Origin: an uncultured Spirochaetales bacterium
GTDB taxonomy: Bacteria > Spirochaetota > Spirochaetia > Sphaerochaetales > Sphaerochaetaceae
Reading direction: 5' to 3'
Assembly (NCBI GenBank): GCA_949285145.1
Contig: CASDXQ010000001.1
Coordinates: 17,584 to 81,583, forward strand
DNA: 64,000 nucleotides
Position 1 is the stretch's first letter, and every line of letters starts with the position of its first letter. Shown here piece by piece: positions 63,910 through 64,000 of the stretch. Both the position numbers and the translations under genes were made by a program. A model generated the notes under the pieces. That model had not been told where the DNA came from, made no database searches, and saw only the letters and a list, made by a program, of their open reading frames with translations.

Positions 63910-64000
63910 CCTGGCGACGACCTACTCTCCCACAGACGAACTGCAGTACCATTGGCGAAGAAGCGTTTCACGGTCGTGTTCGGGATGGGAACGGGTGTTT
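63910..64000 (-). rRNA. rrf: 5S ribosomal RNA, 3' part
   Basis: Read on the minus strand, the segment contains CCATCCCGAACACG, CGTGAAACGC and ends GGGAGAGTAGGTCGTCGCCAGG-like with the CCAGG helix I at 63910; these are the conserved parts of bacterial 5S rRNA. The 5' end lies beyond the window. Nine T follow its 3' end, probably part of an rRNA-operon terminator. A 23S/16S operon probably lies to the right. The 225 bp between it and gntR is AT-rich with only the operators noted. Confidence 0.93.

Noticed and set aside
1..64000. CRISPR arrays, tRNA genes, insertion sequences, att sites, integrases
   Set aside because: No spaced identical repeats, cloverleaf-like gaps or transposase genes were seen. 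The two tyrosine recombinases are XerC and XerD in a conserved housekeeping context, not mobile-element integrases.

Overview
The window looks like chromosomal DNA of a spirochaete, most likely a gut or host-associated relative of Sphaerochaeta/Treponema. This is inferred from gene content: a DUF4912 gene paired with two GH57 glycosidases, large lipobox lipoproteins, a FadL/UPF0164-like outer-membrane barrel, PPDK, and a division cluster that runs into xerD, a DprA-like gene, xerC, hslVU and flhF. I cannot fix genus or species. Most genes lie on the minus strand in long runs with 1-14 bp overlaps. I see no transposase, prophage, CRISPR array or tRNA.

Layout. 1-2.6 kb: tldD (cut by the window edge), a PNPOx-fold protein and a DUF368 undecaprenyl-phosphate translocase. 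2.7-5.8 kb: outer-membrane barrel plus lipoprotein. 5.9-11.2 kb: XRE regulator, ppdK, a short sigma-70 factor, a small unknown and a solitary groES. 11.3-18.6 kb: a tight operon reading murG, cvpA, holB, NtrB-like kinase, NtrC-like regulator, dinG. 18.7-21.5 kb: secA. 21.7-26.7 kb: a giant repeat lipoprotein. 27.0-34.6 kb: an AT-rich accessory operon. 34.9-35.1 kb: a small tandem zinc-finger protein. 35.3-38.1 kb: a LysM/LytM protein divergent from ftsI. 38.1-52.2 kb: an uninterrupted minus-strand run from mraZ through ftsZ, xerD, DprA-like, xerC, hslV and hslU to flhF. 52.6-57.4 kb: GH57 branching enzyme, DUF4912 and a GH57/DUF3536 protein. 57.4-61.0 kb: recN, nadK and a DegT-like protein. 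61.0-63.7 kb: azlCD, kduI and a GntR regulator. The window ends inside a 5S rRNA gene on the minus strand.

The best candidate for an undescribed system is the six-gene accessory operon at 27,006-34,602: a double-DUF262 protein with a central HNH, a WYL regulator, an ankyrin protein, an FtsK-like protein with a degenerate Walker A, a Fic/Doc protein and a small zinc-ribbon protein. Five of the six genes overlap or touch a neighbour by 1-4 bp, and the sixth junction is about 50 bp. DUF262/HNH, WYL and Fic proteins are each familiar in phage-defence or toxin loci, but I do not know this combination as a named system.

A second theme is that several genes (murG, ftsI, gntR, the DegT-like gene, the DUF368 gene, probably secA and the GH57/DUF3536 gene) have a -10-like hexamer only 6-10 nt before the ATG and no Shine-Dalgarno. 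This suggests leaderless mRNAs beside normal Shine-Dalgarno genes such as groES and the lipoprotein genes. Three proteins carry family folds with key catalytic residues replaced (LytM, DegT-like, FtsK-like).
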